Part shown: one piece after another, positions 33,698 to 46,033 of the stretch
Layout: each line of letters opens with the position of its first letter
Numbering within the stretch: the first letter of the stretch is position 1
DNA from: Eremophila alpestris peregrina
Lineage: Eukaryota > Chordata > Aves > Passeriformes > Alaudidae
Assembly: GCA_009792885.1 (NCBI GenBank)
Contig: WMCF01000034.1
Coordinates: forward strand, 6,316,908 to 6,380,907
Direction of reading: 5' to 3'
DNA: 64,000 nt
Program-made: the position numbers and the translations under genes
The notes under the pieces: generated by a model
Told to the model about the DNA's origin: nothing
Seen by the model: only the letters and a program-made list of their open reading frames with translations
The model's database searches: none

Positions 33698-36600
33698 CAT
33701 ATATAAATATAAACATTGATTATTCAATGTCATTTCATTCTAGTCCAAGGGATGTATTAACATCCAAGGGATGCATTAAGTCCAAGGAATATTCTAAAAA
33801 GGGATGTTTAAAATATGTTTTTAACATATTTCAGATTTATTTCGCTCATAAACAGATTTCTTAATTTTGCTAATCAGTATTTAATAGAATTTTATTCCAA
33901 TGTTTGCCTTAAGAATTTTGTTATTATTTTCCATATTTGGATCAATTTCAGAGTTTAATATTTTGAAACAGACTTTTATGTTTTTACTACAGCTTATTTA
34001 ATTAGTGTGGTTTATCATCTACCAGATTCTTAATGTGCCCTAACAGTCCTCTATACTCATGCATTGATAATTCAGTGCTTAGAAAAAATATCTTGCTTAT
34101 CCAGTTGTATGACATTTAGATATTTATGACCCTTACGCTTTACATGAATTTCACTATAATCTGCTAGATTTTGGAGTAGCTTATTATATAAGTATTTTGG
34201 AATAGTTTGTATGCAAGTATACAGTAAATAATTAAAAGATTGTAATAGAACAGCATGGGTAAAAACTAATCATTAGAGATGATGACAAAAACATGTGCAG
34301 GACTTGCTACCAAAGATTCAATCTCCTACTAGAGTAGTCTGGCTCTTTTTACTCTTTTTCACATTATGTTCTGCATAGTGATATAGTTCAAGAAGGGAAG
34401 TGTGACTATTTTCAGTCAAAGCCTGTAGCCTGGTGCTTGAGACACTCGGGGGAAACAGGAGAGAACTTCTTTTCTCTTTTGAGAAATCCTTCTGTGTTCA
34501 AAAAAGTCCTTATTTCTGCACCTTGAAAAAGGAACTGCATTTAGAGGTCTAATCAAGTGCCTTGGACACTGAAGAGAATCTCTGTTATATGTATCAACTC
34601 ACAGGAGGCATCTCCATGCATTCAAATTGTCTCCATGCATTTTAAAGGTCATCAAGGAAACTGATTCAACTTTGCCCTCAAGCTTCCCTATTGTTCAGAT
34701 TTATTATATATTGAACATCTACACTGTGCAACAGGCCTTCAAGAAATTAATATCTTCACATTTAAATTTGAACTTCCTATTTCCCAATTTAAATTATTTA
34801 AATCAAAATACCGTGAGTGGTTTTTTTCTGCCTATGCTACATGTCAAAATACTTCAAAGGCATTTTTTTTTAAAGGTGTATATTAAAGGTTATTGTTAAT
34901 AATAATAAAGAGTACTTCTTATTATTTGATAGTAATATTAAAAATAATAATTACTATTTTGTTTTGGGTAACATTAATAGTGATAGTCTTTTCAAAGTCA
35001 GAAATTTTTCTGGAGAAAGGACAGTGTGGGGGGAATTGCCACTTTTAAGTTCTTATCTTATGCCAGTTGATAAAACAAGAAAAAAAATAACATTAATTTA
35101 ACTTTTTAAGCATAGATTGAAAAAAAAATGTTAAAATATTTAAGTATAATTTGTTTGGTAGAGAATTTAACACATAAAAGGCAATTTGGGAAGGTTTTAT
35201 TGATGCTGTACAACAGAACGTATCTTACCGTGAAAATGAACAAAGTGGATGTAAATAAATGCTATCAGTTCCACTGTCATTGTTAACTATTCATATAGTA
35301 TAAACTAAATGGCCAGGTTAATATAAACCAAATCAAATCATAAGTTTTGCAGTTTAGAAATAATATTACTTTCTAAAAGAACACTTTCTAAACAGTCGCA
35401 TCATTGCCTAGTCAGTGAGTAATTGCAGTCAAGATAAAGGCCCTAAATTATGTCCTGATATTTGCATGTGCAGCAACCTTGGTTGCAACAATGATGAGGG
35501 TGAAAAACCCACGCCAATGCATCAGAAGCAGAGCTCAGATTATAGACACTATGACCTACATATCCTATAATATTTTTCTTCTTCCTACTGAAATAGTGTA
35601 TTTCTGTGTCTCTCATAGTCACCTTGCAGCTGGAACATGATACAAGGCATGGTTTTCCAAAGGTTGCTTAAAAAATTAGCCAGCAAGTTGCAATAATTTC
35701 TAGTGAACAGACAAAATATAACATTAACTCAAAACGTATGCAATTAACAAATTAAGTTTGGCCATTGCAAACTGAGATGCTTCAGTATAATACTTCCCCC
35801 TTAATTGGCATAAATTTCTATGCTGCAACATGTTTTAGCACTTTTTTCCTGCCTTTTTTTCCTCTTGATGCATTTCGTAAGGTTAATGTAATTTTTTTTT
35901 CTTTTTGAGGTGGTGTAAGAGGAGGGGGACTTGGATATGGAGAAGGCTAATGTGTGCTTCCTCTATGCAGAAACTGTTACATTAAATCACTGAATGTTCC
36001 CTGCTACTGCTCTAAAGTAGGAGTTATGTGTTCCAGTTTTACATAGCACTTTTAATATTAAGAAGCAAATAATGATTGCTGGAGCAGTTTTGAAAATGAA
36101 CACTTGAAAATAAGAGTACTGAAAAGATTTAGTGATTAGGCTGACATTCACCATCACTTCCATTGTAAAGGAAGGAGGAAACTTTTATATATTACAAGTT
36201 CTTTGCCTCCCTTCCAAGAAAGAAATAATTCAACCATTAAATGAGTAAATGCTCCACTGGGGAAATCCCAAAGTTTTCCAGATATCTTATGAACAGTGAT
36301 GACTGTATTTGGGGAAGCAGCCAGTCAGCTAAGCAGCTAAAGGGCCACAAGCCCATGACAAAGCACTGATTGACAGTTTAGAAGCAAGCAACAAAATTAT
36401 CTTTCATATAAGTTTAGGATTCTTAAGTCAAGCTGGTAACAGACTGGAGAGGAGAGGGAGCTAATATAAATAAAAAGCTGTGATTCTTTGCCAAAGTAGA
36501 GTAAATCCTGGGAAGAGACCAATTAATTAACGTCACTCTGAATAATGATTTGTGTTGGTATCTGTAGCAGAAGATCCCTCAGACACTGCAAGCTGTTGCC

Positions 36601-38134
36601 TTAGAAATTGAGCCTCTCTAATTAGGTAGATGGCATACCGGGTGGATCCTTCAAGATGGTACACCGTCTGGTCTGACTAACATACAAAACAAGCATCAAC
36701 ATTGATGAGGCTAGCGAAGATAAATGGAAATGAAAGCCCCAGAAACAACAGTGCAGGGGCTTGGTGTATCAGGTCAGTGCAGAAAAACTCCAGAAGATAA
36801 ATTAGAGTCAAATAATCTACTTAAAACATATGGATAATGGCAATTTAAACTGCACCACATTGCAAGGAAGGTCAGTACGTATTTTTGAAGACTAAAGAAA
36901 TGCAGGGATAAAACAATTTACCAATACAAGATTAAGTACCAAAAAATCATATACAAAGAAGAAAATCACCAGTTTTTGAGTAATTATGTAATATATAATT
37001 GAAATGCAAGGACCAGTACTTGATGTTCAGTAAATAAAGTTGTTGGCATACATTAATTACTGAAATACAATGTAGGTGAACACTTCGAATAATGTAACAA
37101 ATATTATAGGTGCAGAGAACATACAGGTAACAGAAATTGCACACAAAGAACCTAAGCATAAAAGGCATCCTGAAGCCACTAAAAAAGTCATTTAAAACCT
37201 GAATGTTACCTTATTCAGAAGTGTTGACATAAGTAGTATTATAGGGTATATTAACAACTAATCTGATGAACAGCCTAGCAATCTTGGCTATAATATTTTG
37301 TTACACTTCAGTGTATCAGTTCTGTACCTTCCTGTGTAGAGTGAATTGTTGTTGGACTCCTTTCCTTTAGTAGCTGACAGGGCAGATGTGGAGCTTTGTA
37401 CTGGAAACAAAATAAAACAAAGCCCCTAAAATGGGGTTTGGTGTACATGTCTTTGGCTCAACAACAAAGCTCAATATACTTTGCCTAATTACTAAGCCAA
37501 GCTATTCAGAAATTGTGGAAACTACATTTAGGGACATTATAATGTAACCTACTTCATCCATCAGCACCAGCAGCTCTCCATTAGAGAGAGAGGCTACATC
37601 TGTGTACAATTATGTCTCTGTATTTTGTTTCCCATTGAATATATGATGCATTGCTTTGTAGTTCAGAAATCTTTGAGTGTGTTTTGCTGAAGTAAGAATC
37701 TCTAGTCATTGTGATGATTCTTCCTTTATTTGCCTTCAGCCAGCTCACATTGAACACATATACTCACAATAGTTGTTCTGCTTATCAGTTCAAAGTCATT
37801 CTTGAAATTCAGCTCTGATATTTTTCATCATGTTGTCCCATTAGTCATCATTCTTCTTCTTCTGCTTGTAAGTTTCATTTGGGTTTTCTTTTCTTTCTTT
37901 CTCCTTTAGTATATATCCTTTGGCATAGATTGAGCATATCATTGACATCTCCCATCTAAGGGCTCACTAATAGTGCTGAGATAGTAAAAGTGGCTTTAAA
38001 GCTGGGTAGCCCCAAAAACTAGTGACTAGATAGATGAAAGATCAACTTTCCTGAAATTCAGCCTGGCATCCTCAGCTTCCCTCACTGCAGCCTATACTCC
38101 ATCCTCATTACTAACCTTACATTCAAACCTTCCT
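33698..38134. other. Unannotated AT-rich interval
   Basis: No gene or interspersed repeat recognised. It contains a short imperfect tandem array at 33744-33788. A patch at about 36460-36760 has a more complex composition and several TAATTA cores (see findings). Confidence 0.45.
33744..33788. repeat. Short imperfect tandem repeat, about 19-bp period
   Basis: TCCAAGGGATGTATTAA (33744-33760), TCCAAGGGATGCATTAA (33763-33779) and a partial third TCCAAGGA (33781-33788). Confidence 0.8.
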
Positions 38135-38210
38135 TTGTACTAAATGTCTAAGATCTGAGTTTTACAGGCAATACTTGTGCTAAATGTCTAAGATCTGAGT
38201 TTTGCAGGCA
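38135..38210. repeat. Two-copy tandem duplication, 40-bp period
   Basis: The 36-base unit starting TTGTACTAAATGTCTAAGAT at 38135 recurs at 38175 as TTGTGCTAAATGTCTAAGAT, with only two A/G differences across the unit. Two copies only, so it is not an array. Confidence 0.9.
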
Positions 38211-41200
38211 GGAATACATGCATACTATTTCATTTGTTTGTAATTTATGGAGCACATACAGGTGCCTTGTTTGCCTTTTAGCACACATGATGCCTTCATT
38301 CATGCCTACAAACAACTGGGCATTGTGATTGTTGATCACCTTGATAAGTACTGAAAGCAGTCATAGGGAAATACTTTCCCTTTGGTATGTTTTATATTTT
38401 TTTCCTTAAAAAAATTTCTTTTTTTTTCCCAGGGAAAGAAAATTTGCAGAAGTACCCTACCAAAATACCGATCTGCATTTAAGAAAAGAAGGGATGAGGT
38501 ACTGAAATCACGTGCCCAAATTACAGGGTGAAATATGATTATTTCCCTTAGAGAAAATATCAAATTAGTCACAGTAAAATTCCAAGGTAATTTGAGATGT
38601 TACTTTCAAAGTTTCATTTATGAAATACATGATACATTATGCTTTTGACATCTTTTTTATTGAAATGTAAGCATTCTTAAAAGACTGGTTCTTTGATCCA
38701 TATACCAACTGAAACATTAGTTTTCATGTATAATTGAGGATAAATTTTCTTTTTGATTGACATTTGAAATGATAGAAAAATATATCAATAGTCCTCTTAA
38801 AAAGAAGCAGCGCAGTTCCAAATTTGCATTTATTTATAGGATAGGATTACTAGAGAGTAAACTACACTAGTGAATTTTTGGTGAAATACAACTGTGTGCA
38901 TTTATATCCATGCATATAAAGTATCCATGAGACAAGAATTTCTAGTATGCTGTATATATTCTTTGCAAAATTATTGCTAAAAGATTGCATATTATTATCA
39001 TACTACTGGGAATGCTGATTTGCAACACTTCTGCTGCTTCTTGAATCTCTTGCATATAAAGTAAGTGAATTGTGGCTATGTAGCTGCAAAGTTGTATGAC
39101 ATCTTGAAACCAGGAAAAAATATCTCATCTTGATTTCCTCAGTGACAATAAATTTTTCAGGCTTTCATGAACATATTGCCTCTAAAGCAAGTTACTTGGC
39201 TCTTTGTGAGAATATTGAATTTGCCCTTTTAATTTGAGGTTTAAATTGTATCTAATGATTATATCTCACTTTCCTTTTTAAAGTCTCTTTTTTTTCCTTA
39301 AATTTGCAGTCTTCTATTTGAGACTTGTCAATTTTTTCATAAACGGTATATTAAATATTTTCACCCACTTATCACATGAAAACAAATTCTTTTATTTATT
39401 ATATGTTTTAATGAAAATAGTAAATTTTATGTCTTGAAATAAAAAGGGTTTGGTTGACTGAAAACAGGAATGAAATGTTAATTTAAAATTTCAGAGTAAG
39501 AAATTTACATAGCAAGAAAACTATATTGACAAAACCACTCAATTTTTGATGCCTCTATACTAAATCTGTTGTAAACTTTCAACTTTAGAAGTTTCAACTT
39601 TCCAATGTTCTGATTAAGTTTTATTGCTTCTCTATCAACTTTTCTGTCAGTGTTATGACTTTCTTTCTTCCGTTTTCTCTACAGTTACTTACATACCACT
39701 GTTAATGAACCCACCTCCCACTTCAGGCACAAAATGCAAGTATATTATTCCAAATTATAAAGGCACATTGCAATAGAAACATTTGGAAAATGACCAGAAA
39801 TTATTTTATGTGTAGTCTCCAGTTAATGTTACCTTTTTTAATTGTATCCCTTCCATGCTAAGATCTAATTAATTTACCCTTAGTAGTGGTAACTTACTTT
39901 CACAATTCACTCAAATGTTGGTTCCCATGTTATTTATTTTGTTAAAAAACAACTTTTCCATGCAAGTTTAGCTCTGCTCCCTGATATGGCATGCTTCCAA
40001 ATTAAATCTGAAACTGGAAAAGTCAATGATTAAACTGTGTCCTAACAGAGGTTAAAAGCTCTGCCAGGAATGATGGATGCACTTTGCTTTTGCAGCAAAC
40101 TTTCCTGGCAAAGTCAGCTGCTCTGGGCTATACTACTCACCTACATGGAAAAGCTACTGCTCCTGTAACAGGGGCACTAAGAGGCTGAGGTTGTTTTTAC
40201 AGTGCAATTTAAGGGTGTGACAGGATCTCATGTGGGATGTATTTGGGGTTTGTTGATAGATCTTGCTTGAACACTGATGATCTGGTGGCTTCAGCAGCAC
40301 AGAACACTTGACCTCTTCCTTCTGTTCCTGTGGTGGCACTGCTGGTTCAGAGGCCTCACAGATCTTGTTCTGTCAGTGTAGATGTATGTAGAGTTGATTC
40401 AAATTATCTGATACAGAATTTGGCTTAGGATAGTAGTCTTCAGAGAAGGCATGCTCTGCTTTAGTTTTTGTAGGATAGCAATTCAGTTTATCTCAACTGA
40501 CTTTGAAGTAACCTGAATCTCATTTTCTTAGGACCAGTCAAGCATTTTAAATCTACCAATCACTCCTAAATCTAGATTTTCTTCTCTGTCATTTACAATG
40601 GAATTTTTTTAAGATGCACTCTTAAATGACAATTTCATTTTTCAATGGGTTTGGCTGAATGCAGCCAATTGCAGTTTAATGTTTTGGGTATTTTTTTTCT
40701 CTATTGGAATAAAATATTAGCATAAAAGAGCAGAGGTTCTCTCAGTCAGAATAGCATATTATTTTGGGGTCAGTCATCTTCACACCTGAAAGTAGTATTT
40801 GTTTTCTGTCTTTTATCAGTATTGTAAAAATGCAGAGGCAAGAATAGAAAATAAAATTTGCAATTTTTTAAGCCTGAAATTGTTTTGAAGATATAATTAA
40901 AATAATTTATTTTAAATTATTGTTATTAATTACAATAAGCATCTATAACCCTAGCCTTTTACCCTACAAAGTTCAGTGTGGGAGGTATGACACCATTCCA
41001 TGTTGCTTTGCATTTTGAGAAGATACATGTTTTTACATAGGCTTGAAGACATACATGGATTTCCTCGTTATAAATCTATAAAGATAGATTTAATTCAAAA
41101 TTAAAAAAAATTTGGTCCCTATTTTTTTTAAAATCCATGTCCAGAGCTGGATGGAAGTGAACAGATTCTATTTAGAAACTAGGAAACAGTGTACAGATTG

Positions 41201-43339
41201 GCAAATGGAACTGCCTCTGAAAGATTTCAAATGCTTTTCAGGAGTTTACTTTTTAATCATTACATACAGGTAATTTAATCTCCACCTGAACATAAATAAC
41301 AACAAAGACTCATGACTCATCATAAAGCTGTAATTTAAAAGGATCATAAAATATGAAGCTCCTTATTCAAAAAGCTTATATATGAAGAGAGAAACAAAAC
41401 ATCACATACTGTTTTACAGTCTGAAGGAGAAGAAAATATGCAAGGCCATCAAAAATATCAAATGATACTAATTTTCTGAATAGATAGGCTGTTTCCTTTG
41501 ATAAGATAGTATTTTTTACCTCATGTGAAATTATTTTTTTTTTTAGTTTCATATTTTGATACAGAATGGTGTTCCTTTGTGATAACCAGCATATATGAGT
41601 TGCACTACTATTGGCACTTTAAAAAATAATGGGTATCCTGGTTTCCTATTTGCAAGGAGTTTTGGCAATAAGATGAAATGGGCAGAAAAAAACCTTCTCT
41701 TTGTGAGTCTTAAAATAAAATATCTACTAAATTAATAAAAATCATACCCTGAAACAATGTGGCATTTTTATCAATATTTATAACTCAGGAGTATTCACAA
41801 TGGTTATCTAAAAATATGTATGTATTTCTAGTATACACATAACAGGTAAACTTCTCGTTTTTATATGTATACATTTTTACATCTGTGTATGGGGGTGTGT
41901 ATGTATACATGGAAAAAAAGAGTTGTTTCATAACACAATTCTGTTCATAACACAGTCTCCTTCTAGAAAACTTACTAGAGCAGGAAAAAAATTTACTCAC
42001 AAATAGAATAATACATATTCAGTAATACATATAATTTTCCCAAACTGAAAGTTAACTCTGTTGGTGTAAAAGCTAAAGAGATCCGTTTCCATCCACAAAG
42101 CCAGCCAACAAATGAAAAGGAACTCATTTACTGGCTTGAGCCAAAACTCCTACAAATAAAAATTAATTTGAAAATTAAAATATTTGGTCCTCTAAAGAGC
42201 AGCATAAGTACTAATACAGCTAATCTCTCATCACCATTTATTTTTTTAAGTTAGAAGCACCACCAGTATTTATGTCTGAGATAAGAAACCTAAGACAAGT
42301 ACCCCACTCATGGCTGAAGTGAAGCCAGGATTGGAGTCAGCAGGGTCCAGTATTTTTCACTTCCGGAAAAGCCCAAGTAAATGCTTTCTGTACTATGGAT
42401 TCACAAAGAACAACAGAGTTGTGAATAAACAGAGTCTCAAAGAGACAGAACAACATAGTCTTAGATATTCCTCTTAGATGAGGGTGAAGTAATACTTCCC
42501 ATTTAGTTGTGTATTTTGCAAATCCAAATGTTGTTGTGGAAAATCATTAAGATGGAAAGAATTGTTTCACATAAACCTAAAGGATTATATTGTTCATGAT
42601 ATATCTATTCTTAGAATTTGGAATAAAGATTTAAGTTAGATTTTAAAAAGACATTTCCTTGATTTCAGGCTATTGTCTCAGGTTAAAAATTTGGCCCTAT
42701 GGAACATCTGTTGTCTTAAGGATACTCCTAGAAATTAATTTCATATAATATGTAAATTGAGTATTACCATATTATTGTTGAACCATACTAGCTGAGCTCA
42801 GAAGAAGTCCTATTTTTTTTACAGACCAAAAATCAGTTATTTGTGTAGCTACCAGAAATTAAAAAGTCAAGTGTGAATTATGGTTGGCAAACATAGCAGT
42901 TTAATTTGGTACCAACGCATATTAGAAGTCTTTAATACAAAGAAAGTTCACTACAGTCATCCATGAAGGTAATAATATTTGCCAGGACTTCTAGTTCATA
43001 AAGGTGAAGCATAATAAAAAAGGTTATGTCTGTCCTCACTCAATCTACCTGAAATTTCTTCCCATGTTATATTAAAATATCACTAAAACCAATTTGTTAA
43101 ATAACTTCTCTCACCTCAAATACAATCAAATAGTGTTCTTCATACAAAGACAGACATGTTTAGAGAATTATTAATATGATGGGAAGCAAGAGAGCACTCA
43201 GTAATTCACACTAATCTGGAAGAAGATTTTACTCGAGTGAACAGTTCCAGTATTAACTAAATGCTGAGGTTCTGATGTAAAGGGGAGAATGAATAAAACA
43301 TTTCACAACAGACATATTGTTAAGGGCTCTCCTGTTTAT
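38211..43339. other. Unannotated AT-rich interval
   Basis: No gene and no interspersed repeat recognised in about 5 kb. A 9-bp inverted repeat with a 3-base spacer lies at 40901-40921 (AATAATTTA and TAAATTATT). A slightly GC-richer stretch at about 40050-40380 has no frame beyond 61 codons. Confidence 0.45.
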
Positions 43340-43870
43340 GGTTTGCAATCAAATGATACAGGCACAGGGTGCAGACACACTCCTCTCGGGGAGCTGTACA
43401 GACACTGAGCCCTTTCCAGCAGCCAGCACCAACCACATGCACTGTGCACTGTGGTCCTGCTCCAGCTGCTGATGCCAGGCTACTCCTTCACACAGTCTGA
43501 CTAGAAGCTAACTAGTTGCAGCACTAACAGACACAGGATAAGTGAGATTATGCAGAGATGTAGTAAAAAAATAATTTAGGAAGTTAGGATGGTCTGCAGT
43601 GATTACATGCAGATCTTAGTCAAAAAAGTTAATTGACTGTCCCATTTTACGTTTTACTAGCCCATTTTATAATTTTTTTGCCCACCTTCCATTTATTCCT
43701 TCCCAGTTCCCCTCTCCAGCACAGTTCTCCATCAGTTTGCAGAGTCCCATGAGCCTTCCAATCTCCAGGATCCTCAGGCTTTCACCCCTGTCAGCTGCAA
43801 AGCTCCTCTTGCTGAGGTTCCTTGGTAGCCCATCAATCAGTGTGTTGGCCTGGTTTACTTCTTGACTCTG
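43340..43870. other. GC-richer patch, origin unknown
   Basis: Two patches (about 43350-43500 and 43680-43860) rich in CAGC, CTCC and CCAG words stand out from the AT-rich flanks. The composition suggests an old interspersed repeat, but I do not recognise a family and see no supported frame. Confidence 0.35.
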
Positions 43871-44539
43871 CTTCCATAATGTTTACTTGTTACTTTGTCA
43901 CTCTGTATGTTTTGCTAATGGCTTCTCTCTTTTCCTTCCAAGGTTGGGTTATTGAATAATTTTAGGTCGTTAGACAAGTTGATTCACTTTAAAAGGGGAA
44001 AGGTGACAGAAAGAGAGAACTTCTCCTTTAACTCTTTTATTGTTCTTTAATGAATCATTATGACTTCATTTGAGAATTTCATTCAATAATAGAACTAATA
44101 TGAGGAGTGAACAATATTGAAATAGTTTCTTGTCCTTGCTTAAGCTAAATTAAGTAATGTTCATTCCAGCATCTGTTTCTTCCTCCTAGAAGTGAAAATA
44201 CAAACAAATGAATCTGTTTTATTGAAAATAATGTACAGCAATAGGTTATTCACAGTTGGCATACTTTTATATCATGATTCACTTTCTGGCTTGTGACTGT
44301 CTGGTGTACTACAGCAGTGGAAAAATACAAGAATTAATAGAGAAAATGCAAACTGCTAAACCCTTTACAGTATAGGAGATGATTTACTTACCATATAATA
44401 TATTAACAGCAACACAGGGTAAAGTCAGTGCCAGTTAATAGCCTCTGTCCATTTAAATGTTCAAGGCCACTAATGGGCTACAAGCAAAACAGCGTATTAG
44501 CCATATTTTAAAGACAAAAACATCAGTCTCCAGTCTTCA
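43871..44539. other. Unannotated AT-rich interval
   Basis: No gene or recognisable repeat seen. Confidence 0.45.
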
Positions 44540-44970
44540 TAGAGAAGTTGTTGAAGTATGGGCTGGATAAGCTGACAGTGAGATGGACCTCTCCTATGAA
44601 GACAGGATGAGAGAGTTGGGGTAGTTCAGCCTGGAAAAGAGAAGGCTCTTTAGGGAGCCTTTATTGAGATCTCCCAGTATCTAAATGGGGATTATAAAAA
44701 AGAGGAACAGTAGCTTTTTACATGGATTGGGGACAAGGGGAGACTGTTTTCAACTAAAAGAGGACTGATTAGTTAGGAAGAAATTCTGTACTCAGTGGGT
44801 GGTGAGGCACTGAAAGGAGTTTCCCAGATTAGTAGATGCCTATGCCTGGAAGTATTCAAGGCCAGGTTGGATGGGGCTCTGAGCATTCTGGTCTAGTGGC
44901 TGACATCCCTGTCCGTGGCTGGATGGTTGGAACTAGATGATATAGCCCAAGGTATTCTATATTCTGTGAT
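44540..44970 (+). mobile_element. CR1 LINE with internal deletion, 3' end present
   Basis: Begins with a reverse-transcriptase-region piece (AAGTTGTTGAAGTATGGGCT, then GACAGTGAGATGGA up to about 44586). It then jumps to the 3' part of CR1: CCTCTCCTATGAAGACAGG (44588-44606), GAGAGAGTTGGGGTAGTTCAG (in part), AGGCTCTTTAGGGAGCC, TTCAAGGCCAGGTTGGATGG (44857-44876), GGTTGGAACTAGATGAT, and the tail TATTCTATATTCTGTGATG. The jump removes the end of ORF2. A 63-residue minus frame (44856-45047) across it is not a gene. Confidence 0.85.
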
Positions 44971-45859
44971 GAGTGATCTGGATGGTAGGGCAAAAAGCTG
45001 TGAAGTTGTGCTTCCAGCCAGAGGAATCTCAAGAGATTATTACTCATAGCTTACCTACCCTTCTTCCAATGGGAAGAGTCTTTGTATGGACAGGGAATTG
45101 AACTACTTCTTTCTTTATCAGAGGAACATTTAGAGGGTGATTTTAACATGTATCATGTAACAAAATTGCCTCAGCAGCTAAGTAGCATAACTCTTCTTTG
45201 ACTGGTATAACACTGTTCTTTAAGAAGGAAACATTGATACACCATTAAACAGGAGAAGACATTACTAACGCCTCCAGACTGACACGCCATTGGTAAAGAC
45301 TCTCATATTGAAAGGAATCTGTTGCCATCTCATGAGGGTGCTTATAGAGAAGTAAGAAATTTGTAACAGGATAATTGCCAAAGCTGTTGATTTCCTAATA
45401 TAGATCTTGAACAAGATCCTAATCACCACTTATTTCTATGCAAATGATAAAAGGAGTTATGAATCATTTTGGTAAAAAAACAGACTTAGTCACTCTGCAG
45501 TAACAATGAAGATGAACTCATCCTATTAGTCAATGACTTCTTCTCTCTTTCACTCTCTCACACACACTTATATTCTGAGTTTCTTTAATTCTTCAGAAGC
45601 AGACCCTTCTAAACATTCATGCCATGATGGTTTTTCACCTCCCAGTCATGCAGTGGTCCTGCTGTGTTTATATATAATTGCAAAGGCAAGCTGATGGCTG
45701 GTGCAGACAAATGCAAAGATGTTTTTGACTTTGACTGTACCTGAGATTAGCTAAACTCACTGTGTAAAGGAACAGAACTCCAAGCATCTGCAAAGGATAG
45801 GGTATCATACATTGTGAATTCAGGATTCTTATTTCTAGAACAATCCCGTCTGAATGCAG
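44971..45859. other. Unannotated interval between two CR1 pieces
   Basis: No gene or other repeat recognised. A short CTCTCACACACAC run lies near 45555-45568. Confidence 0.45.
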
Positions 45860-46033
45860 TACTACAGTGGGAATCTCAGGAGGGAAGCATAGAGAGAAAG
45901 AACCACCTCCCTTGAGCTGCTGCCCACACTACTTTGGATGCAACCCAGGATGTGGTTGGCTTTCTGGGCTGCAAGTGCTAATTTTTTGAGTCACAATGAA
46001 CTTCTAATCCATTCATACTCCCATGTCCTCAGC
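45860..46033 (-). mobile_element. CR1 LINE fragment
   Basis: The plus strand shows the complement of CR1 ORF2 C-terminal sequence: CACCTCCCTTGAGCTGCTG (45904-45922), then TTTGGATGCAACCCAGGATG (45934-45953), GTTGGCTTTCTGGGCTGCAAG (in part, 45955-45974) and a decayed continuation to CTCCCATGTCCTCAGCT at 46033. It has neither a 3' tail nor an intact frame. Confidence 0.8.

Noticed and set aside
38135..38210. Possible start of a CRISPR-like or satellite array
   Set aside because: Only two copies with a 4-base spacer, in a vertebrate genome; a simple tandem duplication explains it.
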